From: Woeseiaceae bacterium
GTDB lineage: Bacteria; Pseudomonadota; Gammaproteobacteria; Steroidobacterales; Woeseiaceae
Direction of reading: 5' to 3'
NCBI GenBank assembly: GCA_028279985.1
Contig: JANQMR010000011.1
Coordinates: 124,001-188,000 of the forward strand
DNA: 64,000 nucleotides
The position numbers and the translations under genes are program-made. How positions within the stretch are numbered: position 1 is the stretch's first letter; every line of letters starts with the position of its first letter. A model generated the notes under the pieces. It had not been told where the DNA came from. It searched no databases and saw only the letters and a program-made list of their open reading frames with translations. Below, in pieces: positions 18,531 through 27,991 of the stretch.

Positions 18531-21500
18531 ATGAAAAAGTCCAGCGAAACGATCAAGTACCCGGGAAGCCGCGCGGCCATGGACGGCAATACCGCCGTCA
18601 TCCTTTGCGAGCGCGAAGCCAGCGACGCGGCGGGCGCCTATCCCATTACGCCCTCGACCCAGATGGGCGAGTACTGGGCGGAAGCGGCCGCGGCCGGCCA
18701 CGTCAACGTCTCGGGGCGGCCGCTGATCTTCGTCGAGCCGGAAGGCGAACACGCCGCGGCCGCGGTGACGGCCGGCATGTCGATGACGGGCTTGCGGGCG
18801 GCGAACTTCTCGTCCGGCCAGGGCATCGCCTACATGCACGAATCGCTGTACGCGGCCGCCGGCAAGCGACTCACCTACGTGCTGAACATCGGCGCGCGCG
18901 CGATCACCAAGTCCACCCTGAACGTACACGCCGGGCACGACGACTATCACTGCATCGACGACACCGGCTTTTTCCAGCTTTTCTCGACCAATGCCCAAAG
19001 CGCGGCCGATCTGAACATCATCGCCCATCGTATTGCGGAGCTCGCGCTGACGCCGGGCGCGATTGCGCAGGACGGTTTTTTGACGACCCATCTGATCGAA
19101 TCGCTGATGGTCCCGGAGCGGGAGCTGATCGACGAGTATCTCGGCCGGCCGGACGACATCATCGACACGCCGACGCCGGCACAGCGCATCATTTACGGCG
19201 AGACCCGGCGGCGAATCCCGGAGCTCTGGGACGTGGACAATCCGGTCATGGCGGGGCTGGTCGAAAACCAGGACGCCTACATGCAAAGCGTCGCCGCGCA
19301 GCGGCCGTTTTTCTACGACCACGTGCAGCCGCTGACCGATCGGGCCTTCGAGGAATTCGCCGCGCTGACCGGGCGTCGATACGCACGAGTCATGAGCTAC
19401 CGCGCCGAGGATGCCGATTACCTGATCCTGGGCCAGGGCAGCCTGATTCCCAGCGCCGAGGTGGTGGTCGATTACCTGCGCGACACCCGCAAGCTCAAGG
19501 TGGGTGTCGTCAACGTGACGATGTTCCGGCCGTTTCCGGCGGACCTGTTGTCCGGAGTCGTCAAGGGCAAGCGCGGCGTGGTCGTGCTCGAACGTCTGGA
19601 CCAGCCGCTCGCCGGCGACCTGCCGATGATGCGCGAGGTTCGCGCGATGGTCAGCAAGTGCCTGGAGAACGGCCGCGATCCGAAATCACCGCCCTATCCC
19701 GATCTCGAAACCTACAAGAAGGTCACCGATGCGCCCGTCCTGTATTCGGGGTCCTTCGGCATGGGCAGCCGCGACCTGCAACCGGAAGGGCTGATCGGCG
19801 CCGTCGAGAACATGCTGCCGGACGGCAAACAAAAGAAGCTCTTCTACCTGTCGATCGATTTTCTCAGAGACAGGCCGCACACGCCGAAGCAGGAGATATA
19901 CCAGCAAACGATCGAGGAGTCTTATCCGGACGTGCGGGAGCTCGCCGTACGCGGCAGCGAGAACCCGAACCTGATGCCGGAAGACAGCATCACGGTCCGT
20001 TTCCACTCGGTCGGCGGCTGGGGCGCGATCACGACCGGCAAGAACCTGGCGATGACCCTGTTCGACCTGCTCGGTTACCACATCAAGGCCAACCCGAAAT
20101 ACGGCTCGGAGAAAAAGGGCCAGCCCACGACCTTCTATCTGTCCGCGGCACCCGAACCGATCAAGATCAACTGCGAATACTTTTATGTGGACGTCGTGCT
20201 GTCGCCCGACCCGAACGTGTTCTATCACACCAACGCGCTGGCGGGCCTGAAGGAATGCGGCGTATTCGTGATACAGAGCGACCTGGCCAAACCCGAGGAC
20301 GTATGGGCCACGATACCGATCGCCTTCCAGCAGGCCATCGTCGAAAAAAACATCCGGGTGTTTTTCCTCGATGCGTTCAAGATCGCCCGCGAAGAGGCGA
20401 CCGACCCCGACCTGCAGCTTCGGATGCAGGGCGTGGCTTTCCAGGGTGCTTTTTTCCGCGCTTCTCCGGTGCTGGAACAGCAAGGCCTTAGCGATGCCGA
20501 GTTACTGAAGGCAATACACTCGCAGCTCGAGCACAAGTTCGGCGCCAAGGGCGCGCGGGTCGTCGAAGACAACATGCGGGTCGTCAAGCGCGGCTTCGAC
20601 GAGCTCCAGGAAATCACCGACAAGGCGTTTACCCTGAATGCCGACTCGGGATCGTCGGCATCGGCGGTGCCGGCGGAGCCGCCGGTGCCGGTCATGGTCA
20701 AGTCGCTGCCGCAAAGCCAGGCACCGGCCACCGACATTCACCGCTTCTGGGAGCAGACCGGCAACTTCTATGCCCGCGGCATGGGCTCGGACAACATCAC
20801 CGACCCGTTCATAGGCCTGGGCGTCATGCCGGCCGTGAGCTCGCTGTTCCGCGACATGACCGGCATCCGTTTCGAACACCCGGAGTGGATTTCCGAAAAC
20901 TGCACGGCCTGCGGCAACTGTTACACGGTTTGTCCGGATACGGCGATCCCGGGGCTGGTCAACGAAGTCGGGCAGGTACTCGACACCGTGGTCAAACGGG
21001 TCAAAAAGAACGGCAACGAGGTCGAACACCTGCCGCGCGCGGTCCGGCAGCTCGAACGTCATCTCCGCGCCGGCATGAACGGCGCCGAGGAAACCGCTTC
21101 CGTGCTGGGCCTGGTCGAGGATGCCATCGACCTCACGATTGCCCAGAGCGAGGAATCGACCCGCGAAGCGTTGAAACGCGAGTTCGCGGACTTCCGCGAC
21201 GAGTTGGACGGTTTCCAATTTGCGCTGTCGCGACCGTATTACACCTTGCCGGAGAAAAAACAGGCGGGCAGCGGCGGACTGTTGTCGATTACCGTCGATC
21301 CCTATACCTGCAAGGGCTGCATGGAGTGCGTCGAGGTTTGCGACGACGATGCGCTGAGGCCGGTGACACAGACGCCGGAGACGATCAAACAGCTCCGGGA
21401 GCACTGGGACTTCTGGCTGGACCTGCCGAACACCCCCAAACAGTACATCCGTATCGACGATCTGGAAGAACGCATCGGCGCGCTCGAAACGCTATTGCTC

Positions 21501-23456
21501 GACAAGGACAACTACCTGTCGTTCGCCAGCGGCGACGGCGCCTGCCTGGGTTGTTCGGAAAAAACCGTCATGCACCTGTTCGTTGCGACGGTGGAAGCCT
21601 TGATGCAGCCGAGGATCAAGGCGCACGTCGCAAAGCTCGACGACCTGATTGCCAAGCTCAAACAAAAAGTGCAGGCGAACCTCGTTGGAGAAATCGACCT
21701 GTCGGATACCGAGGAAATCGCCAAGGTCGTCGACGGCATCGGCGACAATGACGTGACGCTTGCCGGTATCGCCGATCGCATCGAACGCGACCGCGGCTCG
21801 CAGCCAATCGATCCGGCCTGGCTCAAGCGCATGACCGGACTGATCGGCAAGCTCGAAAAACTCAAGTGGCGTTATACCGACGGCACGACCGGCCAGGGTC
21901 GCTCGCGCATGGGGATGGTGAACGCCACCGGCTGCACCTCGGTCTGGGGCAGCACTTATCCGTACAACCCCTATCCCTTCCCTTGGGCAAACCACCTGTT
22001 CCAGGACACGCCGTCGCTGGCGATGGGCGTATTCGAAGGCCACATGGCCAAGATGGCCGAAGGCTTCAGGGCCATCCGGGTCGCCGAGCTCGAGCTTGCC
22101 GGCGAGTACCGGCCTTCCGAGCACGACGAGTTTTTCACCTACTTCGACTGGCAGCAGTTCTCGGACGAGGAGTTTCACCTGTGCCCGCCGGTGGTTGCCG
22201 TCGGCGGCGACGGCGCGATGTACGACATCGGTTTCCAGAACCTGTCGCGGCTGATGATGTCGGGCAAGCCGGTTAAGGTGCTGGTGGTCGATACCCAGGT
22301 GTATTCGAACACGGGCGGTCAGGCCTGCACCTCGGGTTTTCTCGGCCAGGTGTCCGACATGGCGCAATTCGGCAAGGCCCACCAGGGTAAGGAGGAAATC
22401 CGCAAGGAGATTGGACTGGTCGGCATGGCGCATCGCACGACCTACGTCCTGCAGGGCACGATCGCCCATTCCAGCCACATGATCGAGGGTTTCATCGAGG
22501 GGCTGATGGCGCGCCGGCCGGCGCTGTTCAATCTGTACACGTCCTGCCAGCCCGAGCACGGTATCGGTGACGACATGGGTGAGCACCAGGCAAAACTGGC
22601 GGTCGAGTCGCGCGCCTATCCGCTGTTCCGTTACGACCCGGACAAGGGCACGACCCCCCAGGAGTGTTTCGACCTGTCGGGCAACCCGGCGCCGAAGGAA
22701 ACCTGGCCGAGCTACACGCTCAGCTATCGCGACGGCGCGCGTGAGAAAACGATGGAGCTGCCGATGACCTTCGCGGATTTTGCGATCACCGAAACCCGGT
22801 TTCGCAAGCACTTCCGCACCGCGCCGCCGGACACCTGGAACGAGAAAATGCTGCCGCTGCACGAGTTCATGGAGCTCGATGCCGACGAACGCGAAGGACA
22901 GTTTCCGTTCATCTGGACCGTCGATCGCAAGCAGCATCTGAGCCGGCTGCTGGTCGACGAATCGATGCTGCGCTCCTGCGAGGACCGGCGCGATTTCTGG
23001 AAGATGTTGCGCGCGCTGGCCGGCGCCGACCGGACCGAACCGTCGGTCTCGGACATCGAAGAACGGGTACGGCGCGACGTGGTCGGCAAGATTGCCAGCG
23101 GCCTGGCGGCAATGGCCGACGGCGGGGCGCCCGCCGCGGCCGCGCCCGAGATCGACACTTCGCCGGCCGCCGCTCCGGATGAAGCACCGCCGGCCGCCGA
23201 CGGCGACTACATGGCGCCGTGGCTGGACACCGACGACTGCACGGCCTGCGACGAGTGCATGACCATCAATCCGTCGATCTTCGCGTACAACGACTCGAAA
23301 AAGGCCGTGATCGTCGATCCCGACGGCGGCCCGTACAGCGACGTAGTCAAGGCCGCGGAGAAGTGCACGGCGCAGGTGATACATCCGGGCCTGCCGCGGG
23401 ATCGCAGCGCGAAGGACATCGAGAAATGGATCGAGCGCGGCGAAAGGTACAACTGA
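18531..23456 (+). CDS. nifJ: Giant pyruvate:ferredoxin (2-oxoacid) oxidoreductase with fused ferredoxin domain
   Basis: 1641 residues against about 1170-1200 for standard PFOR/NifJ. Domain I has YPITPSTQMGE and the acidic VEPEGEHAA loop. The CoA/gamma-like region is around 480-660. Two [4Fe-4S] motifs follow, CTACGNCYTVCPDT (about 790) and CKGCMECVEVC (about 925), then the proximal-cluster cysteines GDGACLGCSEK (about 1002) and GCTSVWGS. The TPP site is GGDGAMYDIG to QVYSNTGGQ (about 1224-1260). Extra features are an inserted helical segment (about 1020-1120) and, after an Ala/Pro linker, a C-terminal one-cluster ferredoxin domain (CTACDEC...KCTAQVIHP, about 1563-1625). It oxidises a 2-oxoacid with CoA to acyl-CoA and CO2, or the reverse. 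Position between rnfB and rnfC implies electron transfer to Rnf. Substrate is inferred only. Confidence 0.85.
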   Translation: MKKSSETIKYPGSRAAMDGNTAVILCEREASDAAGAYPITPSTQMGEYWAEAAAAGHVNVSGRPLIFVEPEGEHAAAAVTAGMSMTGLRAANFSSGQGIAYMHESLYAAAGKRLTYVLNIGARAITKSTLNVHAGHDDYHCIDDTGFFQLFSTNAQSAADLNIIAHRIAELALTPGAIAQDGFLTTHLIESLMVPERELIDEYLGRPDDIIDTPTPAQRIIYGETRRRIPELWDVDNPVMAGLVENQDAYMQSVAAQRPFFYDHVQPLTDRAFEEFAALTGRRYARVMSYRAEDADYLILGQGSLIPSAEVVVDYLRDTRKLKVGVVNVTMFRPFPADLLSGVVKGKRGVVVLERLDQPLAGDLPMMREVRAMVSKCLENGRDPKSPPYPDLETYKKVTDAPVLYSGSFGMGSRDLQPEGLIGAVENMLPDGKQKKLFYLSIDFLRDRPHTPKQEIYQQTIEESYPDVRELAVRGSENPNLMPEDSITVRFHSVGGWGAITTGKNLAMTLFDLLGYHIKANPKYGSEKKGQPTTFYLSAAPEPIKINCEYFYVDVVLSPDPNVFYHTNALAGLKECGVFVIQSDLAKPEDVWATIPIAFQQAIVEKNIRVFFLDAFKIAREEATDPDLQLRMQGVAFQGAFFRASPVLEQQGLSDAELLKAIHSQLEHKFGAKGARVVEDNMRVVKRGFDELQEITDKAFTLNADSGSSASAVPAEPPVPVMVKSLPQSQAPATDIHRFWEQTGNFYARGMGSDNITDPFIGLGVMPAVSSLFRDMTGIRFEHPEWISENCTACGNCYTVCPDTAIPGLVNEVGQVLDTVVKRVKKNGNEVEHLPRAVRQLERHLRAGMNGAEETASVLGLVEDAIDLTIAQSEESTREALKREFADFRDELDGFQFALSRPYYTLPEKKQAGSGGLLSITVDPYTCKGCMECVEVCDDDALRPVTQTPETIKQLREHWDFWLDLPNTPKQYIRIDDLEERIGALETLLLDKDNYLSFASGDGACLGCSEKTVMHLFVATVEALMQPRIKAHVAKLDDLIAKLKQKVQANLVGEIDLSDTEEIAKVVDGIGDNDVTLAGIADRIERDRGSQPIDPAWLKRMTGLIGKLEKLKWRYTDGTTGQGRSRMGMVNATGCTSVWGSTYPYNPYPFPWANHLFQDTPSLAMGVFEGHMAKMAEGFRAIRVAELELAGEYRPSEHDEFFTYFDWQQFSDEEFHLCPPVVAVGGDGAMYDIGFQNLSRLMMSGKPVKVLVVDTQVYSNTGGQACTSGFLGQVSDMAQFGKAHQGKEEIRKEIGLVGMAHRTTYVLQGTIAHSSHMIEGFIEGLMARRPALFNLYTSCQPEHGIGDDMGEHQAKLAVESRAYPLFRYDPDKGTTPQECFDLSGNPAPKETWPSYTLSYRDGAREKTMELPMTFADFAITETRFRKHFRTAPPDTWNEKMLPLHEFMELDADEREGQFPFIWTVDRKQHLSRLLVDESMLRSCEDRRDFWKMLRALAGADRTEPSVSDIEERVRRDVVGKIASGLAAMADGGAPAAAAPEIDTSPAAAPDEAPPAADGDYMAPWLDTDDCTACDECMTINPSIFAYNDSKKAVIVDPDGGPYSDVVKAAEKCTAQVIHPGLPRDRSAKDIEKWIERGERYN

Positions 23457-23553
23457 GGCAATCGAATCGTTGCGGGAGCGGTCCTGAAAACGCGGCCGGG
23501 ATGCGCCCGAACCCCATCCGTTACTCGAACGCCGCCTGCATTGCCGCTTCCGG

Positions 23554-23581
23554 TGTCGAATGAGCCTTGTCGAATGAGCTT
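23554..23581 (+). repeat. 14-base tandem duplication at the rnfC start
   Basis: TGTCGAATGAGCCT is followed directly by TGTCGAATGAGCTT, giving two ATG codons (23560 and 23574). The first opens a frame of only five codons; the second is the rnfC start. Confidence 0.75.
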
Positions 23582-24914
23582 GGCACGGCATCGTTACCCG
23601 ACGTTCTCGCACGGCGTCCATCCGCCGACGTTCAAGGCCGACACGGCTGCCCTGCCGATCCGGCAATTTCCGTTCGCGCCGGTGCTGGTGATCCCCCTTT
23701 CCCAACATATCGGCAATCCGTCGGTACCGGTCGTGCGCGAGGGGCAGGAGGTCGTGCGCGGACAATTGCTGGCCAGGGCCGACGGTTTCGTTTCGGTGGC
23801 ACAACATGCATCGGCTTCCGGTGTCGTCAGCCGTATCGGCCTGGTGCCGAGCATTGCGGGCAGGATGGTGCGGGGTATTTATCTCAAGACCTGGCCCGGC
23901 TCGTCGCAGGAGGTTGCGGAAGGCGAAGCCTTGAGGCTCGAGAACGCATCACCGGAGGACATTGTCACCGCCATCCAGAACGCCGGTATCGTCGGTCTCG
24001 GCGGCGCCGCGTTTCCGACCCACGTCAAGCTCAAGCCGCCCGACGGCAAAACCATCGACACGCTGATGTTGAACGGCGTCGAGTGTGAACCCTACCTGAC
24101 CACGGATCACCGCGTGATGCTGGAACAGGCGTCGGACGTATATCTGGGTATCCGCTACCTGCTGAAGGCCACCGGCGCGAAACGCGCGATCGTCGGCGTC
24201 GAATCGAACAAGCTGGACGCGGCGAACCGCTTGCGCGCGGCCGCGCCGCCGGATCTGCCGGTATCGGTCGAAGTCGTCGAGGTCAAGTATCCGCAAGGCG
24301 CCGAAAAGATGCTGATCACGGCATTGACCGGCCGGGAAGTCCCGTCCGGCGCCCTGCCCGCCGAACTCGGCATCGTCGTCGTCAACGTCGCGACGGCCGC
24401 CGAAATTGGCCGGCTGCTGCCGCACGGGCGCGGTATCCAGGAACGCGTCGTCACGATCACCGGGCCCGCCATCCGCCGCAAGGGGAACTACCGGATACCG
24501 ATAGGCACGCCGCTTCGGTTCGCGCTGGAACAGGCCGGGGTCGGCGGCGAAGTCTCCCGGGTCTTCCTCGGCGGTCCGATGATGGGACAGGCACTGTCCA
24601 GCCTCGACATTCCGATCACCAAGGGCACTTCGGGATTCGTTGCCTTCACCAGCCGGGAAACCGGCGTCGAACGACGGGAGTACCCTTGTATCCGCTGCGG
24701 CTATTGCGTGGATGCCTGCCCGATCCATCTGAATCCCGCGGAGCTCGGGCTGCTGGCCAAAAACCAGGACTACGAGCGCATGGCTGCGGAGCTGCATCTT
24801 ATGGACTGCTTCGAATGCGGCTCCTGCTCCTATGTGTGTCCGGCACACATTCCGCTGGTGCAGCGTTTTCGCACCGCCAAGGCGGCCGTGCGCAAGGCGG
24901 AGCGGGCGTCGTGA
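23574..24914 (+). CDS. rnfC: Rnf complex subunit RnfC
   Basis: 446 residues. RnfC binds flavin/NAD and two [4Fe-4S] clusters at the cytoplasmic face and links Rnf to NAD. Blocks seen: FSHGVHPP, IGNPSVPVV (barrel-sandwich domain), the nucleotide-binding AGIVGLGGAAFPTHVKL, LMLNGVECEPYLTTDHR, YPQGAEKMLI, and ferredoxin motifs CIRCGYCVDACP (about 371) and CFECGSCSYVCP (about 411). It is short because it lacks the long Ala/Lys-rich tail of enterobacterial RsxC. The ATG at 23574 is chosen since MSLARHRYPTFSHG matches the family start. Its stop overlaps rnfD (GTGA). Confidence 0.92.
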   Translation: MSLARHRYPTFSHGVHPPTFKADTAALPIRQFPFAPVLVIPLSQHIGNPSVPVVREGQEVVRGQLLARADGFVSVAQHASASGVVSRIGLVPSIAGRMVRGIYLKTWPGSSQEVAEGEALRLENASPEDIVTAIQNAGIVGLGGAAFPTHVKLKPPDGKTIDTLMLNGVECEPYLTTDHRVMLEQASDVYLGIRYLLKATGAKRAIVGVESNKLDAANRLRAAAPPDLPVSVEVVEVKYPQGAEKMLITALTGREVPSGALPAELGIVVVNVATAAEIGRLLPHGRGIQERVVTITGPAIRRKGNYRIPIGTPLRFALEQAGVGGEVSRVFLGGPMMGQALSSLDIPITKGTSGFVAFTSRETGVERREYPCIRCGYCVDACPIHLNPAELGLLAKNQDYERMAAELHLMDCFECGSCSYVCPAHIPLVQRFRTAKAAVRKAERAS

Positions 24915-25921
24915 GCGGCAAGACCCTGGAAATTCATACCTCGCCGCACATCGCAAGCGGCGCGAGCGTCGATCACATCATGCGGCACGTCGTCGTCGCG
25001 CTGCTGCCTGTGTGCGTATTCGCCGTTTATGTGTTCGGGCTGACTGCCTTGGTCACGCTGGCGGCGGCAACGCTGAGCTGCCTGATCACCGAGTACCTGC
25101 TCAACGCCGTAAGCGGCAAGCCGGCGACGATCGGCGACTGGTCGGTGGCGGTGACCGGCATCATCTACGGACTCACCTTGCCGCCGGGTCTGCCGGTCTG
25201 GATGGTCGTGATCGGCGGCGTATTCGGCGTCGCGGTGGGCAAATTCCTGTTCGGCGGCCTCGGTTACAACGCGTTCAATCCGGCGCTGGTGGGCCGCGCC
25301 TTTTTGCAGGCCGCTTTTCCGGTGGCGATGACGACCTGGTACGAACCGCTGGGCGCCGACCGCTTTACCAGCCTACCGTCATCGACCCTGACCTTTCCGT
25401 TTGCGACGCCGGTCTATGACGTCGTTAGCGGCGCAACGCCGCTGGCGGCAATGAAGTTCGACGGTGAGACGACCGCAACGATGGAGTTGGTCGCCGGCAT
25501 CACCAGCGGCTCCACCGGCGAGACCAGCGCGCTGTTGATCCTGATCGGCGGCGCCTACCTGGTCGCCCGAAAGATGATGAACTGGCGCATCCCGGCGTCG
25601 ATATTCGCCGCCGTGTTCGCGTTCAGCGGCGTGTTGTACCTGATAGACCCGGCGACTTATCCGGACCCGGTGTTCATGCTGTTCGCCGGCAGCCTGGTGC
25701 TGGGCGCGGTATTCATGGCGACCGACATGGTGGCCTCGCCGATGACCGGTTTGGGCTGCGTGATCTACGGGGTATTGATCGGCGCCCTGGTGGTTGTCAT
25801 CCGCCTGTGGGGCGGCCTGCCCGAAGGGGTCATGTACGCCATCCTGATTGCCAATGCCGTGTCGCCGCACATCGACAGCCTGATCCGGCCGCGGGTCTAC
25901 GGCACCGGAGGCGCGAAATGA
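24911..25921 (+). CDS. rnfD: Rnf complex subunit RnfD
   Basis: 336 residues with about nine to ten membrane helices, homologous to NqrB. It carries covalent FMN on the Thr of SGAT in VVSGATPLAA (about 170), and has KFLFGGLGYNAFNPALVGRAFL and the C-terminal PMTGLGCVIYG and ANAVSPHID blocks. The GTG start overlaps the rnfC stop by four bases. Part of the membrane core coupling electron flow to cation transport. Confidence 0.92.
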   Translation: MSGKTLEIHTSPHIASGASVDHIMRHVVVALLPVCVFAVYVFGLTALVTLAAATLSCLITEYLLNAVSGKPATIGDWSVAVTGIIYGLTLPPGLPVWMVVIGGVFGVAVGKFLFGGLGYNAFNPALVGRAFLQAAFPVAMTTWYEPLGADRFTSLPSSTLTFPFATPVYDVVSGATPLAAMKFDGETTATMELVAGITSGSTGETSALLILIGGAYLVARKMMNWRIPASIFAAVFAFSGVLYLIDPATYPDPVFMLFAGSLVLGAVFMATDMVASPMTGLGCVIYGVLIGALVVVIRLWGGLPEGVMYAILIANAVSPHIDSLIRPRVYGTGGAK

Positions 25922-26658
25922 ACACGCCCGCCGGCCCGGTCTGGCCGATGTATCGAGCACTGGTCGGTATCGGCATGTTGTCCGGATTGCTGATCGCCGT
26001 CGTTTACGGCGGTACCCGGCCGATCATCGAAAAAAACCGGGCCGAGGCGCTGGAGCGTGCGATCTTCGCGGTGCTTCCGAAAGCCTCGCAACGGACGACG
26101 TACGCACTGGACGAGGCCGGCGGTTTCCGGGAAGACCCGCAGGCCGGCGGCGAGCGCGTGCACGCCGCCTTCGACGACACGGGCCGGCTGGTGGGCGTTG
26201 CGATCGAAGCCGCCGGCATGGGTTACGCGGATACGATCTCCGTACTTTACGGTTACTCGCCCGAAGAACAGGCCATCGTCGGCATCCGCGTCCTCGCCAG
26301 CAAGGAGACGCCCGGCCTAGGCGACAAGATCGAAAAAGATCCCGACTTCCTGGCCAATTTCGAGGCGCTGGACGCAAGGCTTGACGAGACGGACAGCAGT
26401 CTGGCGAACCGGATCGAAACGGTCAAACAAGGCGAGAAAACCGAAGCCTGGCAGATCGACGGCATTACCGGCGCGACGATCTCGTCGATTGCGATCGGCG
26501 ATATCCTGGCCGCGAGCAGCGAACGTTGGCTGCCGCTTCTGGCAGGGCAGCTCGAGACACTGAAACCGTCAGCCGCGCCCGGAGGCGCCGCTGACGGGAC
26601 CGATGGCCAGGACCGACGACCGGAACCGACGACCGAAACCGACGACGATGAACGCTGA
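25918..26658 (+). CDS. rnfG: Rnf complex subunit RnfG
   Basis: 246 residues. One N-terminal membrane helix (about 14-32), then a periplasmic FMN-binding domain with KETPGLGDKIE and the flavinylation motif DGITGATISS, whose Thr (about 185) carries phosphoester-linked FMN added by ApbE. The tail after about 205 is low-complexity and acidic (ends TETDDDER), longer than in E. coli RsxG. The ATG overlaps the rnfD stop as ATGA. Its own stop lies within the first of three duplicated rnfE starts. Confidence 0.92.
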   Translation: MNTPAGPVWPMYRALVGIGMLSGLLIAVVYGGTRPIIEKNRAEALERAIFAVLPKASQRTTYALDEAGGFREDPQAGGERVHAAFDDTGRLVGVAIEAAGMGYADTISVLYGYSPEEQAIVGIRVLASKETPGLGDKIEKDPDFLANFEALDARLDETDSSLANRIETVKQGEKTEAWQIDGITGATISSIAIGDILAASSERWLPLLAGQLETLKPSAAPGGAADGTDGQDRRPEPTTETDDDER

Positions 26659-26802
26659 TAAGCCATCGCACACCGACGAACTCGTCGAGGACACATCGTC
26701 GAGGTCGCGTCGATGAATTCCGGCGAGCCATCGCAACCGACGAGTTCACCAAAGGTGCTCGGATGAATGTCAAAGAGCCATCCGCGACCGACGAGTTCAT
26801 AA
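26648..26802 (+). repeat. Three diverged tandem copies of the rnfE start, coupled by ATGA overlaps
   Basis: ATG codons at 26648, 26713 and 26763 each begin a related 35-45 base stretch with the core AGCCATC..ACCGACGA. Copy 1 encodes 22 codons starting MNADKPSHTDEL and stops at 26716; copy 2 encodes 17 codons starting MNSGEPSQ, is one base out of register with copy 3 and stops at 26766; copy 3 is rnfE itself (MNVKEPSATDEF). Each stop overlaps the next start as ATGA, and the first ATG overlaps the rnfG stop. The result is a chain of two mini-frames between rnfG and rnfE. Confidence 0.85.
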
Positions 26803-27413
26803 AAGGGCTATGGCGGGAAAACCCGGTGTTCGTGCAGGTGCTCGGCATGTGCCCGGTGCTTGCCGTGACCAACTCGGCGGTCAACGGCCTGGCGATGGGT
26901 GTCGCCACGACCTTCGTGCTGCTGATGTCCAACAGCCTGGTGTCGCTGCTGCGCGATTTCATCCCGAAGCAGGTGCGTATCGCGACTTACATACTGATCA
27001 TCGCCACCTTCGTGACCATCGTCGACTATGCCATCGAGGCCATCAGCCTGGACCTGCATCGGGCGCTGGGCGCGTTCATCTCCCTGATCGTCGCCAACTG
27101 CCTGATCCTGGGCAGGGCCGAAGCGTTTGCGTCCAGGCACAAACCCGGCGCGGCCGTGCTGGACGCGCTCGGCATGGGCGCGGGATTTACCCTGGCCCTG
27201 TTGTGCCTGGGCGGCGTCCGCGAAATCCTGGGCGCCGGTTCGCTGTTCGGCCTGGTGCTGTTCCCGGCGGGCTTCGAGCCCTGGATCGTCATGATCCTGC
27301 CGGGCGGCGGGTTTTTCACGCTGGCCGGGTGGCTGCTGTTGATCAATCATCGTCGGCAGCGCCGCGAGCGCGCCGAGGCCGCGGGCGGACCGCTGCAGGA
27401 GGCGGGACGGTGA
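26763..27413 (+). CDS. rnfE: Rnf complex subunit RnfE
   Basis: 216 residues, six membrane helices. RnfE and RnfA form a pseudo-symmetric pair (like NqrD/NqrE) that holds an Fe-S centre in the membrane between cysteines on opposite half-helices. Seen: LWRENPVFVQVLGMCPVLAVTNSA with the conserved Cys (about 29) and ISLIVANCLILGRAEAFA with the second Cys (about 114). The C-terminal tail is charged. Its start is the third of three duplicated copies and translation is probably coupled through them. The stop overlaps rnfA (GTGA). Confidence 0.92.
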   Translation: MNVKEPSATDEFIKGLWRENPVFVQVLGMCPVLAVTNSAVNGLAMGVATTFVLLMSNSLVSLLRDFIPKQVRIATYILIIATFVTIVDYAIEAISLDLHRALGAFISLIVANCLILGRAEAFASRHKPGAAVLDALGMGAGFTLALLCLGGVREILGAGSLFGLVLFPAGFEPWIVMILPGGGFFTLAGWLLLINHRRQRRERAEAAGGPLQEAGR

Positions 27414-27991
27414 GCGAACAGTCGCTTTGGTCCGTGTTCGTCAACGCCGCGCTGGTCAACAACTTCGTGCTGGCCTACTTCCTGGGCATCTGTCCGTTCA
27501 TGGGTGTATCGGCAAAAATCGCGACGGCGACGCGCATGGGCGGGGCGGTGATGTTCGTCATGCTGGTCAGCTCGGTGTGCGCGTTCCTGATCCATCACGC
27601 ACTGCTCGCCATCGGCGCGCCCTTTCTGGAGCTCATTGCATTCATCGTGGTGATCGCCTCGACGGTGCAGCTCGTCGAGATGTTCATCAAGAAGATGAGC
27701 CCGGCCCTGTTTCGCGCGCTGGGGATTTTCCTGCCGCTGATCACGACCAATTGCGCGATCCTGGGCCTTGCGCTGTTTCAGACGAATCGCGACTACGGAT
27801 TCTTGCAGTGTGTCGCGTTCGCGCTCGGCGCCGGCGCCGGATTCACGCTGGCACTGATACTGATGGCCGGCATTCGCGAAAAGCTGGCGCTGGCCGAGGT
27901 GCCCGAGGTCGCCAAAGGCAGCGCGATCGCGCTGGTCGTCGCGGGCATTCTGTCGATGGCGTTCATGGGTTTTGCGGGGCTGGCCGCATGA
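27410..27991 (+). CDS. rnfA: Rnf complex subunit RnfA
   Basis: 193 residues, the normal RnfA length, with six membrane helices. The cysteine half-helices are NNFVLAYFLGICPFMGVS and PLITTNCAILGLALF, which with the RnfE cysteines ligate the intramembrane Fe-S centre. GTG start overlaps the rnfE stop; the stop overlaps the next small gene as ATGA. Unlike the common rnfABCDGE order, rnfA here comes last. Confidence 0.93.
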   Translation: MSEQSLWSVFVNAALVNNFVLAYFLGICPFMGVSAKIATATRMGGAVMFVMLVSSVCAFLIHHALLAIGAPFLELIAFIVVIASTVQLVEMFIKKMSPALFRALGIFLPLITTNCAILGLALFQTNRDYGFLQCVAFALGAGAGFTLALILMAGIREKLALAEVPEVAKGSAIALVVAGILSMAFMGFAGLAA

